A DNA stretch of 64,000 bases from a bacterium (GTDB lineage: Bacteria; Bacillota; Clostridia; Lachnospirales; Lachnospiraceae), in the NCBI GenBank assembly GCA_030535455.1, contig JAUNJY010000006.1, positions 58,574 through 122,573 on the forward strand, written 5' to 3'. Shown here piece by piece: positions 53,754 to 61,965 of the stretch; the first letter of the stretch is position 1, and the number at the start of each line of letters is the position of its first letter. The notes under the pieces are model-generated. The model did not search any database, was not told where the DNA came from, and saw only the letters and a program-made list of their open reading frames with translations. A program made the translations under genes and the position numbers.

Positions 53754-54425
53754 CTATTCCATTATATATCCAACATTTCGTACTGTCTTAATTCGGCTTC
53801 CTGTATCTCCAAGCTTTTGTCTTAATGTCTTTATATGGACATCTAGTGTTCTTGACTCCCCTTCATAATCCATTCCCCAGATGCGTTCCATTATAATATC
53901 TCGCTGCATAACGATGCCCTGGTTCTGAACTAATAGTTTTAGAAGTTCGTATTCTTTATAGGTAAGTTCTACTTGTACATCATCTACATAGACTGCATGT
54001 TTTTCTCCATCTACAAAGATATTTGCAAGAGTTAAAAACTTTTCCTCTTCCATACCGCTTGCTCTTCGAAGCAATGCCTTTACTCTTGAGATTAGTTCCA
54101 TAACGCCAAATGGCTTTGTAAGGTAATCATCAGCGCCAATATCTAAGCCTTTTACCTTATCAAGCTCCGTTGTCTTTGCCGTCACCATGATCACAGGTAT
54201 TTTCCTTGTTTCCGTAACGCTTCGAAGCTTCTTTAAAATACTGAGTCCATCTTCGTCAGGAAGCATGACATCCAGTAAGATCAGATCTGGTAAGCGGTCC
54301 ATCATCTGTTTATGAAATCCTTTTGCTGAGCCAAATTCCATCGTTGTATGTCCCGAGTTCTTAAGTGCAAAACTTTCTATCTCACTTATATTCTTATCGT
54401 CCTCAACAATGTATACTAATGCCAT
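53754..54425 (-). CDS. phoP: Phosphate response regulator (PhoB/PhoP-like, OmpR family)
   Basis: 223 residues: a receiver domain with the acidic pocket VEDDKN, phospho-acceptor Asp in LILLDVMLPDEDG, Thr/Lys switch residues in MVTAKT and LTKPF, and a C-terminal winged helix (ELTYKEYELLKLLVQNQG ... RTLDVHIKTLRQKLG). ATG on the complement of 54423-54425 follows AGGAGGAAGAAGC; an in-frame start eight codons earlier has none. It is expected to bind the repeats upstream of nptA and of the pst operon. Confidence 0.92.
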   Translation of the reverse strand: MALVYIVEDDKNISEIESFALKNSGHTTMEFGSAKGFHKQMMDRLPDLILLDVMLPDEDGLSILKKLRSVTETRKIPVIMVTAKTTELDKVKGLDIGADDYLTKPFGVMELISRVKALLRRASGMEEEKFLTLANIFVDGEKHAVYVDDVQVELTYKEYELLKLLVQNQGIVMQRDIIMERIWGMDYEGESRTLDVHIKTLRQKLGDTGSRIKTVRNVGYIME

Positions 54426-54452
54426 GCTTCTTCCTCCTGATTTAATCAATAA

Positions 54453-56213
54453 TTATTTTTGTGGTAATCTATATTTTTCCTTATACTGTTCATACATTCT
54501 GATGAATTCTGGATTATTTTCACGTTTTAATGTATCAAGATACTCATGAGTATCAAAACCATCTTTATCCATCTGAATCATAGAAACTGCTAAGTTGGAG
54601 CAGTGATCTGCCACACGTTCAAAGTTTGTTGTAATATCCGCTAAAATAAATCCTAATTCAATGGTACATTTTCCATCGCGTAATCGTTTTACATGACGTT
54701 TTTTCAATTTTACATTTAATCCATCGATTACTTCCTCTAAAGGTTCGATGTTTTCTGCCAATGCTAAATCCTTTTCTTCAAATGCTTTAAATGCATTATC
54801 TACAATTTCATGCATTGCATTCATATAGATTTGTACTTCTGCAACTGCTTCATCAGAAAATACAAGTCCTTTTTCATTCATTTCCGTTGCTGCCTGCATT
54901 AAGTTTACAGCATGATCTGAGATACGCTCGAAATCACCAATACAGTGAAGTAATACTGTTAATTCTTTGCTGTCATCCTCCGACATATTCTTGCTGCTTA
55001 ATTTTACTAAATAGGATCCAAGCTGGTCTTCGTACTGATCCACTAAAGACTCAATTTCATAAACTTTTTCTGCTTTAACACTATCATACTCTTTTAACAA
55101 CTCAAAAGAAAGATATAAGCCCTTTTTTGCTGTTTCAGCCATGTTTTTAGTTAATTCCTGACATTGTTGCATCGCAAAACCTGGTTTATCAAGAAAACGA
55201 TCATCTAATTTTTCAAATACGTTTTCTTCTTCTTCACCATCATCTTTTACAGTAAGACATGCTAACTTAACGAGTCCTTTACCAAATGGTAATAACATAA
55301 GTGTTGCTACGATATTAAATACACTGTGGATTACTGCAATACCTGCTGCATTTGCAACGTCTCCTAAGAATCCAAAGGATATAAAATAATTAATTGCATA
55401 GAATACTACCATAAATACTACAGTACCAATCATATTAAAGTACAAATGAACTAATGCTGCACGTTTTGCGTTCTTTTTCGCACCAATAGCAGAAATCATA
55501 GCTGTTACACAAGTACCAATATTCTGACCCATAATAATTGGGAATGCTGTTGCATAAGTTAGAGATCCTGTTGCACAAAGTGCCTGAAGGATACCAACAG
55601 ATGCAGAAGAACTTTGAATTACTGCTGTCAATACAGTACCTGCAATTACACCAAGGATTGGATTAGAGAACATAACTAAAATATTTGTAAATGCTGGGAC
55701 ATCTGCAAGTGGTTTTACTGCATCACTCATGGAGGACATACCTGTCATAAGGATTGCGAAACCAACCATGATCATACCAATATCTTTTTTCTTTTCTTTC
55801 TTGCTAAATAATAAGAAACAAACACCTACTAATGCTAAAATAGGTGAAAATGATGTTGGTTTACACATCTTAATTAAGAAGTTTCCACTTTCAATACCTG
55901 TTAAGCTTAAAATCCAGGAAGTAGCTGTCGTACCAATATTGGCACCCATAATTATTCCTACTGCCTGTGTTAATTTCATAATTCCTGAGTTTACAAACCC
56001 AACAACCATAACTGTTGTTGCAGATGACGATTGAATTACTGCTGTAACTCCTGCACCTAATAATACTGCCTTAATTGGGTTTGATGTAAGCTTTTCTAAA
56101 ATACGTTCAAGTTTTCCCCCTGAAACTTTAGATAAGCCTTCGCCCATAATATGCATACCATATAAAAATAGTGCTAGGCCACCTAACATCGCCAATATAC
56201 TAAAAATATCCAT
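54453..56213 (-). CDS. Na/Pi cotransporter family protein with C-terminal PhoU-like domain
   Basis: 586 residues. The N-terminal membrane half has the duplicated Na/Pi-cotransporter motifs QSSSATTVMVVGFVNSG and QSSSASVGILQALCATG plus GANIGTTATSW and GQNIGTCVTAM. The C-terminal 200 residues form a helical PhoU-like domain with DFERISDHAVNLM and NFERVADHCSNLA metal-binding signatures. It is a probable low-affinity phosphate transporter with a built-in regulatory domain. ATG (complement of 56211-56213) follows GGAGG. It heads the operon with phoP and phoR, under a Pho-box-like promoter. Confidence 0.92.
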   Translation of the reverse strand: MDIFSILAMLGGLALFLYGMHIMGEGLSKVSGGKLERILEKLTSNPIKAVLLGAGVTAVIQSSSATTVMVVGFVNSGIMKLTQAVGIIMGANIGTTATSWILSLTGIESGNFLIKMCKPTSFSPILALVGVCFLLFSKKEKKKDIGMIMVGFAILMTGMSSMSDAVKPLADVPAFTNILVMFSNPILGVIAGTVLTAVIQSSSASVGILQALCATGSLTYATAFPIIMGQNIGTCVTAMISAIGAKKNAKRAALVHLYFNMIGTVVFMVVFYAINYFISFGFLGDVANAAGIAVIHSVFNIVATLMLLPFGKGLVKLACLTVKDDGEEEENVFEKLDDRFLDKPGFAMQQCQELTKNMAETAKKGLYLSFELLKEYDSVKAEKVYEIESLVDQYEDQLGSYLVKLSSKNMSEDDSKELTVLLHCIGDFERISDHAVNLMQAATEMNEKGLVFSDEAVAEVQIYMNAMHEIVDNAFKAFEEKDLALAENIEPLEEVIDGLNVKLKKRHVKRLRDGKCTIELGFILADITTNFERVADHCSNLAVSMIQMDKDGFDTHEYLDTLKRENNPEFIRMYEQYKEKYRLPQK

Positions 56214-56279
56214 TCTTAACCTCCAACCTATACCTGAATTGTATATAGATTTCATATAATTTTTACTTTGATAAGTTGG

Positions 56280-56334
56280 ATTATATAGAGAGCTTGTAAA
56301 ATGTACAAGTGTCTTATGTAAAATCTATGTAAAA
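56280..56334 (-). promoter_or_regulatory. Pho-box-like repeats and minus-10 of the nptA-phoP-phoR operon
   Basis: On the minus strand, repeats beginning TTTTACATAGA, TTTTACATAAG, a weak third copy (ACACTTGTACA) and TTTTACAAGCT follow in an 11-bp register from 56334. The last repeat ends six bases before TATAAT (complement of 56280-56285). Direct repeats at helical spacing immediately before the minus-10 are the pattern expected for PhoB/PhoP activation. Confidence 0.8.
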
Positions 56335-56409
56335 TTTATACCTTTTTGTGTATTTTTAGACATATTGGTACAAACTTTTAAGTTCAGATTGGATTTTCCT
56401 ATTCTAAAA

Positions 56410-56450
56410 AAAGACATACGCCACCTTTCTCAGAAAGCCTAACGTATGCC
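56410..56450 (-). terminator. Terminator of the pst operon
   Basis: GGCATACG/CGTATGTC outer stem and CTTTC/GAAAG inner stem, then seven T residues on the minus strand, just after phoU. Confidence 0.85.
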
Positions 56451-56455
56451 TGATC

Positions 56456-57103
56456 TTATTCTGAATAATGCTCACCTTTAATAGAGAAAATAACCCATTC
56501 TGCAATATTTGTGGCATGATCACCGATACGTTCGAAGTATTTTGCAATCATAAGTAAATCCGCTGCTTGTTCTCCATTCTTTGCATTTACTGCAATTAGG
56601 TCAATCAGCTCCTGTTTTACTTTAGAGAACAGTGCATCTACCACATCATCTCTCTTAATAACTTCTTCTGCTAATGCTACATCCCTGTTTACAAAGGCAT
56701 CAATGCTATTAACAACCATTAATGTTGTTTCTTTGGCCATATTTTGAATATGTTCTAGCTTTTTAATGTATGGTGCTCCTGCAAGTAAAATTGTTATTTC
56801 TGAAATATCTGCCGCATGGTCCCCGATACGTTCCATATCTGTAATCATTTTAAGTGCTGAAGAAACCAGACGTAAATCCTTTGCTACCGGCTGCTGTTGC
56901 AACAATAACTTAAGGCAAAGGCTTTCTATGGTCTTTTCTTGGCGGTCAATGTTCTCATCAAACTCAATTGCCTTATTTGCACGCTCCACATCCTGTTTTA
57001 CCAATGCTCCTACTGCCATCTCAATTGCCTGTTCAATCAGGCTTCCCATCTCAATTAGTTCATTGTTGAGCTCTACTAATTGCTGATCAAATCTTTTACG
57101 CAT
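56456..57103 (-). CDS. phoU: Phosphate transport system regulator PhoU
   Basis: 215 residues of two three-helix repeats with metal-site signatures MERIGDHAADI and FERIGDHATNI. PhoU links Pst transporter state to PhoR signalling and restrains uptake. The start is taken at ATG (complement of 57101-57103), matching the usual MRKRFDQQLVELNNELIEMG; the frame extends upstream to the pstB stop without an ATG. Last gene of the pst operon. Confidence 0.95.
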   Translation of the reverse strand: MRKRFDQQLVELNNELIEMGSLIEQAIEMAVGALVKQDVERANKAIEFDENIDRQEKTIESLCLKLLLQQQPVAKDLRLVSSALKMITDMERIGDHAADISEITILLAGAPYIKKLEHIQNMAKETTLMVVNSIDAFVNRDVALAEEVIKRDDVVDALFSKVKQELIDLIAVNAKNGEQAADLLMIAKYFERIGDHATNIAEWVIFSIKGEHYSE

Positions 57104-57150
57104 AACCTTTTTATCCTTCCTTTCCTGCTTCTTATTACCAGGGAAATATA

Positions 57151-57903
57151 TCAACCAAAACGTCCTGTAATATAATCTTCTGTTCTCTTATCGCTTGGCA
57201 TAGAGAATAGACGGTCTGTCTTATCGTATTCTACAACTTCACCTAATAAGAAAAATGCTGTTTTATCGGAAATTCTAGTTGCCTGCTGCATATTATGAGT
57301 AACCATGACGATGGTATATTTTTTCTTTAACTCAATTACAAGGTCTTCGATCTTTGTTGTGGAGATTGGATCCAGGGCACTTGTAGGTTCATCCATAAGG
57401 ATTACTTCTGGCTTTACAGCCAATGCTCTTGCAATACAGAGTCTTTGCTGCTGGCCACCAGAAAGTCCTAATGCACTTTTTTTCAAGCGGTCTTTTAACT
57501 CATCCCAGATAGCTGCATCACGTAAAGATTGTTCTACGATCTCATCTAATTTTGCTTTGGAATGAATTCCATGGGTTCTTGGACCAAATGCAACATTATC
57601 ATATACACTCATAGGAAATGGATTTGGTTTTTGGAATACCATTCCTACACGTTTTCTTAAACTATTTACATCGATATCGCCATAAATATCTTCGCCATCT
57701 AATTTTACTTCACCAGTAATTTTACATCCTTCTACTAAATCATTCATACGATTTAATGTCTTTAGAAATGTACTCTTGCCACAGCCGGATGGCCCGATAA
57801 ATGCTGTAATTTCATTTTTATAAATATCCATATTAATTCCCTTAAGAGCTTTAAAGTCTCCGTAGAATAAATCAAGATCGCGTACTGTTATTTTTTCTTT
57901 CAT
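57151..57903 (-). CDS. pstB: Phosphate ABC transporter ATP-binding protein
   Basis: 250 residues. Walker [10 protein letters not shown], signature [15 protein letters not shown], Walker [14 protein letters not shown], switch [13 protein letters not shown]. The opening [20 protein letters not shown] and [15 protein letters not shown] are typical of PstB. ATG preceded by AGAGGTG. Between pstA and phoU. Confidence 0.97.
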   Translation of the reverse strand: MKEKITVRDLDLFYGDFKALKGINMDIYKNEITAFIGPSGCGKSTFLKTLNRMNDLVEGCKITGEVKLDGEDIYGDIDVNSLRKRVGMVFQKPNPFPMSVYDNVAFGPRTHGIHSKAKLDEIVEQSLRDAAIWDELKDRLKKSALGLSGGQQQRLCIARALAVKPEVILMDEPTSALDPISTTKIEDLVIELKKKYTIVMVTHNMQQATRISDKTAFFLLGEVVEYDKTDRLFSMPSDKRTEDYITGRFG

Positions 57904-57917
57904 CGTCTTTCACACCT

Positions 57918-58781
57918 CTATTGTCTATTCTTTGTAATTCTTTTTGCAACCAGACTTGATAACGCATTAATTGCCATAACTAGAATTAATAATACAACTG
58001 CTGTTGCATATGACTGGTTTACATGAAGCCCTTCTCTGGAAAGACTGTACATATGAACCGATAATGTTCTGCCAGAGTTAAATAAGCTTCCTGATGCTTC
58101 AGCAACAGTACCTGATGTATAAATTAAGGCTGCTGTCTCACCAACAATTCTTCCGACTGCCAATATGATACCGGATGCAATCCCTGGTACTGCACTTGGA
58201 AGAACAATTCGAAATACCGTTCTTAACTTTCCTGCACCAAGGCCAAAGCTTCCTTCTCTAAAAGAGTCTGGCACGGATAGTAATGCTTCCTCTGTGGTTC
58301 TGATGATTACCGGGAGAACCATAATTGCCAGTGTGAAGGCACCTGCCATAATGGAATATCCCCATTTCAATGTTGTTACAAAGAAGATCATACCGAATAA
58401 ACCATAGATAATAGATGGAATACCGGATAATGTTTCCGCTGTCAAGCGAATGATCGTAACCAGTTTATTTCCCTTTTTTGCATATTCTACAAGATAGATT
58501 GCAGAGCAAATACCTAGCGGTACGGAAATCAATAACGAAAGGGCTGTCATAAGTAATGTGTTAATGATTGCTGGCATCATGGATGCATTTTCTGAAGTAT
58601 ATTTCCATGCAAACATATCTTTTGTTAGGTATGGTACGCCATGTACCAGAATATAAACGATTAAAAATCCCAATACTGTTATTGTAATTACTGCGGATGC
58701 AAGTACTAATAAGCACATAAGGAGGGAGAGTGGGTGTCTCTTGTAAATAGTTAGCTGTTGCTTGATTGTTGACTTATTCAT
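57918..58781 (-). CDS. pstA: Phosphate ABC transporter permease PstA
   Basis: 287 residues with six membrane segments and the permease coupling loop EALLSVPDSFREGSFGLGAGKLRTVFRIVLPSAVPGI. Forms the channel with PstC. The start ATG shares its A with the pstC stop codon, showing translational coupling. Confidence 0.95.
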   Translation of the reverse strand: MNKSTIKQQLTIYKRHPLSLLMCLLVLASAVITITVLGFLIVYILVHGVPYLTKDMFAWKYTSENASMMPAIINTLLMTALSLLISVPLGICSAIYLVEYAKKGNKLVTIIRLTAETLSGIPSIIYGLFGMIFFVTTLKWGYSIMAGAFTLAIMVLPVIIRTTEEALLSVPDSFREGSFGLGAGKLRTVFRIVLPSAVPGIASGIILAVGRIVGETAALIYTSGTVAEASGSLFNSGRTLSVHMYSLSREGLHVNQSYATAVVLLILVMAINALSSLVAKRITKNRQ

Positions 58782-59629
58782 TATTTATTATCCCTCCTTT
58801 TTAGTAATGAAAATGAAATATTGATGATCAAGATAAAGATAAACAACACTACACCTGTAGCAATTAATGCTTCACGGTGTAAATCAGTAGCATACCCCAT
58901 TTCCATAACGATATTGGATGTCAGGGTACGTACACCATCACAAATGCTTTCTGGTATGATTGGCTGGTTGCCAGCTACCATGATAACTGCCATAGTTTCA
59001 CCTACTGCACGGCCAATGCCAAGTACCACAGCTGCAAAAATCCCTGATTTTGCTGCTGGTAATACGGTTTTAAAGACACTTCGTTCATGAGTTGCTCCTA
59101 ATGCCAATGCTCCCTCATAATAACTGTCTGGTACTGCACGGATTGCTGACTCACTTACTCCGATGATTGTTGGAAGGATCATAATTCCTAGAAGCAAGGA
59201 GGCTGTTAAGACACTATATCCAGCATCAAAGTTATCACGCATAAATGGAACCATAACCACAAGACCAAAGAAACCATACACGATAGATGGAATACCTGCA
59301 AGTAAATCTACTGCCGGCTTAATAAAGCGATATATTTTTTTAGGGCAATACTTTGCCATAAACACTGCCATTAAAATTCCTATTGGCACACCTACGATAA
59401 TTGCACCAGCGGTTACATAGATACTTCCTAAAATCATTGGTAAAATTCCATATTTATCATTGCCTGGCTTCCACACCTTGCCGAAAATGAAATCTGTTAC
59501 CCCAATTTCCTTTATGGCTGGAATGCCATTAACAAAAAGGAAGTAACAGATTAATGCTACAGCAAGAATGGAGATGCAAGCAGCAAATAGGAATACATAT
59601 TTCATTATACTTTCCTTGTATTTGCGCAT
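58781..59629 (-). CDS. pstC: Phosphate ABC transporter permease PstC
   Basis: 282 residues with six membrane segments and the coupling loop SAIRAVPDSYYEGALALGATHERSVFKTVLPAAKSGI. Also recognisable: GVPIGILMAVFMAKYCPKK and GIPSIVYGFFGL. It follows pstS by 23 bases and overlaps pstA by one base. Confidence 0.95.
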   Translation of the reverse strand: MRKYKESIMKYVFLFAACISILAVALICYFLFVNGIPAIKEIGVTDFIFGKVWKPGNDKYGILPMILGSIYVTAGAIIVGVPIGILMAVFMAKYCPKKIYRFIKPAVDLLAGIPSIVYGFFGLVVMVPFMRDNFDAGYSVLTASLLLGIMILPTIIGVSESAIRAVPDSYYEGALALGATHERSVFKTVLPAAKSGIFAAVVLGIGRAVGETMAVIMVAGNQPIIPESICDGVRTLTSNIVMEMGYATDLHREALIATGVVLFIFILIINISFSLLKRRDNK

Positions 59630-59652
59630 ACTCTTCTCATTCCCTACTTAAA

Positions 59653-60537
59653 TTATTTTACGATGTCTGACCAAGAAGTAGTGTCTCCTACGTAGATGCT
59701 CTTCACTTGATCTTTAGTTAAATTATCAACAGTACTGCTTGTATTTACGATTACTGCAATACCATCCATTGCAATCTTTGTTCCTGTAATTCCTTCAGAT
59801 AACTCACTGTCTTTTAATTCTCTGGATGCCATACCGATATCACAGATACCATCAATTGTTGATTTCATACCAGTTGTTGAGTCACTTTCTTGAAGTTCGA
59901 TCTTTACGCCTGTATTGATTTTTTCATAAGCTTCTTTTAATTTTTCCATGACTGGTGTTACAGAAGAAGAACCAGCGATTACAACCTTACCTGTTGGGTT
60001 CTTGCTTTTAAATGCTTCTGCTTCTGATACTGAGATATAGCCGCTATCTGTAATTACTTGCTGTCCGTCTTTACTCATAATATAGTCAACGAAATCTTGT
60101 GCTGCCTCACTAAGAGTGCCTTTTGTTGCAATGTTAAATGGTCTTGCAATTGTATATTTACCGCTCTTGATGTTATCTACTGTAGCTTCTGCACCATCAA
60201 TCTTTACAGCCTTTACTGTATCATTTAAAGAACCAAGTGAAATATATCCAAGGCCATATTTATCACCAGATACTGTCTGCATCATAACGGATGTGGAATT
60301 TGTTATTAATGCTGAGTCCTTTGTACGATCAACCTTATTTCCTGAAGCATCTTTTTCTTCAATTCCAAATAACTCTACAAATGCACCTCTTGTTCCTGAA
60401 CCGTCTTCTCTTGAAGCTACATTGATGGATTTTGATGAGTCCCACCCTGCTGCTTTGTCTTTTCCGCCACATGCTGCTAAACTACCTGCTACACAAGTTA
60501 CTGTTACTGCTAATGCTACAAATTTTCTTAATTTCAT
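59653..60537 (-). CDS. pstS: Phosphate-binding lipoprotein PstS, circularly permuted
   Basis: 294 residues with a lipoprotein signal (lipobox LAAC near residue 22). The phosphate-binding segments are in swapped order compared with standard PstS. The chain begins with what is normally the second half (INVASREDGSGTRGAFVELFG ... STSVMMQTVSGDKYGLGYISLG ... FVDYIMSKDGQQVI...GYI). It then continues with the normal first half (GKVVIAGSSSVTPVMEKLKEAYE ... IELQESDSTTGMKSTIDGICDIGMASRELKDSE ... IAMDGIAVIVNTSSTVDNLTKDQVKSIYVGDTTSWSDI). Both phosphate-gripping loops (GSSSVTP and REDGSGTRGAF) are intact, so function is likely kept. It is second in the operon, after the HPr-like gene. Confidence 0.93.
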   Translation of the reverse strand: MKLRKFVALAVTVTCVAGSLAACGGKDKAAGWDSSKSINVASREDGSGTRGAFVELFGIEEKDASGNKVDRTKDSALITNSTSVMMQTVSGDKYGLGYISLGSLNDTVKAVKIDGAEATVDNIKSGKYTIARPFNIATKGTLSEAAQDFVDYIMSKDGQQVITDSGYISVSEAEAFKSKNPTGKVVIAGSSSVTPVMEKLKEAYEKINTGVKIELQESDSTTGMKSTIDGICDIGMASRELKDSELSEGITGTKIAMDGIAVIVNTSSTVDNLTKDQVKSIYVGDTTSWSDIVK

Positions 60538-60603
60538 CTTCTTATCCTCTTTCTCTCTTTAATTAATCTATTACTCTTTTTTCATTTCCTAAAAATATGA
60601 CTA

Positions 60604-60825
60604 CTAGATACAGTAGTCCTTAAGCAGTGCTTCTAGCTCCTGCTTCTTTGCGATGCCATTCGTTTCAAGTTCAATCGGCTTACTTAAATCTAAACTGAAT
60701 ATACCGAGCAGTGATTTGGCATCAACAACGTATCTTCCAGATACTAAATCGATTTCTTCATCAAACTGAGAAACCTTATTCACAAAGCTCTTTACTTTGT
60801 CTACAGAATTTAAACTTATTAGCAT
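60604..60825 (-). CDS. HPr-like protein lacking the phosphorylatable histidine
   Basis: 73 residues with the HPr fold pattern. The Ser-46 region is well kept (YVVDAKSLLGIFSLDLSKPIELE compared with the usual NAKSIMGVLSLA). The loop that normally holds His-15 (GLHARPA) is replaced by VDKVKSFVNKVSQF, so it cannot accept phosphate from enzyme I. Like Crh, it may be regulatory only. It lies 66 bases upstream of pstS and directly behind the Pho-box promoter, making it the first gene of the pst operon. ATG follows AAGGGGG. Confidence 0.85.
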   Translation of the reverse strand: MLISLNSVDKVKSFVNKVSQFDEEIDLVSGRYVVDAKSLLGIFSLDLSKPIELETNGIAKKQELEALLKDYCI

Positions 60826-60854
60826 TTTGTACCCCCTTCCTTGAAACTGTCTCT

Positions 60855-60910
60855 ATCATAACGGGGCTATGTAAAATTTATAGTTGTCTATACATGAAAT
60901 CTATGTAAAA
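60855..60910 (-). promoter_or_regulatory. Pho-box-like repeats and minus-10 of the pst operon
   Basis: On the minus strand, TTTTACATAGA then TTTCATGTATA, a spacer, and TTTTACATAG (complement of 60867-60876) ending six bases before TATGAT (complement of 60855-60860). The distance from last repeat to minus-10 is the same as at the nptA promoter. Confidence 0.8.
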
Positions 60911-60969
60911 TGTTTGTAATATTATTTTATAGATTGTAAAGCTCCGTAAAAGAGAGAAGTTCCCGTTCC

Positions 60970-61010
60970 AAAAAAAAGCAGGACTACCTATACTGTAGTT
61001 CCTGCTTTTC
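60970..61010 (-). terminator. Terminator overlapping the end of the MerR gene
   Basis: AAAGCAGGA-CTAC pairs with GTAG-CCTGCTTT, followed by eight T residues on the minus strand. The left arm encodes the last residues of the MerR protein. Confidence 0.85.
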
Positions 61011-61811
61011 TTCTCTCTTTTTAATTGGGATCCTTACGATTTCACCATTTCTCTGTCCTTCTAAACATAGAGGAAGTGCCTCAAGAAAAATATCATCTAT
61101 TATTTCATAATCATTTTCTCTGATATATCGTAGTGCCTTCTGTATTTGTTTATTATCTTTCATATTTTCTTCTAAGATCTCTACATATACTTTTAGGACC
61201 TTTCCATGTCCAAGTGCCTTTGCATCGCGTAAATATTCTGCTTCCAATAAGCAACTATCACGTTCACGGATTGCAATTCCATACTGATAAATCTCTATAG
61301 GAATATTTTTACTTGCAAGAAATTCCGATGGAAGTACTCTCCCATGCATTGTAATAGGCAATAGCTCAGACCATTTTGCAATAACCGCATACTCTGTCAA
61401 TACAGCCTCTCCTTCTTTTATTGAAGGGATAAAAAAGATTTTTTCCTCATCACAGATTAAAATCTCTCCTGTATCCTGTAGTTTTAGACTTTCCTCCATC
61501 TGTTTCATTGCCTTTAATTGTCTATTAAGACAAAACATCTCTTGTATAATCTTATTTTCACGGGAAATCAGACTGTTTTTAAAAATGTCCCCGACATTGT
61601 TTGATTTCAAAATACATACGGCTTCTGCTGTCTCAATTCCAAGTGACCGATAATATCGAAATATATTTACTGTCTTAATATCTTCCTTGTTGTAAATTCG
61701 ATAATTATTGGTCTTCTTCTTTTCCGGATTTAATAATTTAATCCGCTCATAATATCGTAATGTACTAAACGGTACCCCCACAATATTACAAAATTCTTTT
61801 ACTGAATACAT
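60984..61811 (-). CDS. MerR family transcriptional regulator
   Basis: 275 residues. The N-terminal winged helix is canonical MerR: YSVKEFCNIVGVPFSTLRYYERIKLLNPEKKKTNNYRIYNKEDI. A long coiled-coil helix follows, then a C-terminal domain of about 150 residues that may be a ligand-binding (GyrI-like) module. It diverges from the flavoprotein gene, whose promoter has a 19-bp spacer with a dyad, the classic MerR-activated design. Confidence 0.93.
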   Translation of the reverse strand: MYSVKEFCNIVGVPFSTLRYYERIKLLNPEKKKTNNYRIYNKEDIKTVNIFRYYRSLGIETAEAVCILKSNNVGDIFKNSLISRENKIIQEMFCLNRQLKAMKQMEESLKLQDTGEILICDEEKIFFIPSIKEGEAVLTEYAVIAKWSELLPITMHGRVLPSEFLASKNIPIEIYQYGIAIRERDSCLLEAEYLRDAKALGHGKVLKVYVEILEENMKDNKQIQKALRYIRENDYEIIDDIFLEALPLCLEGQRNGEIVRIPIKKREEKQELQYR

Positions 61812-61905
61812 CTTTTCTAACTCTCCTCACGTCCTTTTATTATATATCAATAAATAAAAGTAATGGGAAGAACACTAGTTTTTTAGATGTGGAAACTTTT
61901 GGAAC

Positions 61906-61936
61906 TTGACCTTGCACTTAGTGCAATGTTTATTAT
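61906..61936 (+). promoter_or_regulatory. MerR-type promoter of the flavoprotein gene
   Basis: TTGACC (61906-61911) and TATTAT (61931-61936) are separated by 19 bp, longer than optimal. The spacer contains the perfect dyad TTGCACTTAGTGCAA (61912-61926). MerR regulators bind such spacers and untwist the DNA to activate transcription. Confidence 0.88.
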
Positions 61937-61965
61937 GATAAAGTATTAACAATTAGGAGGGTATT

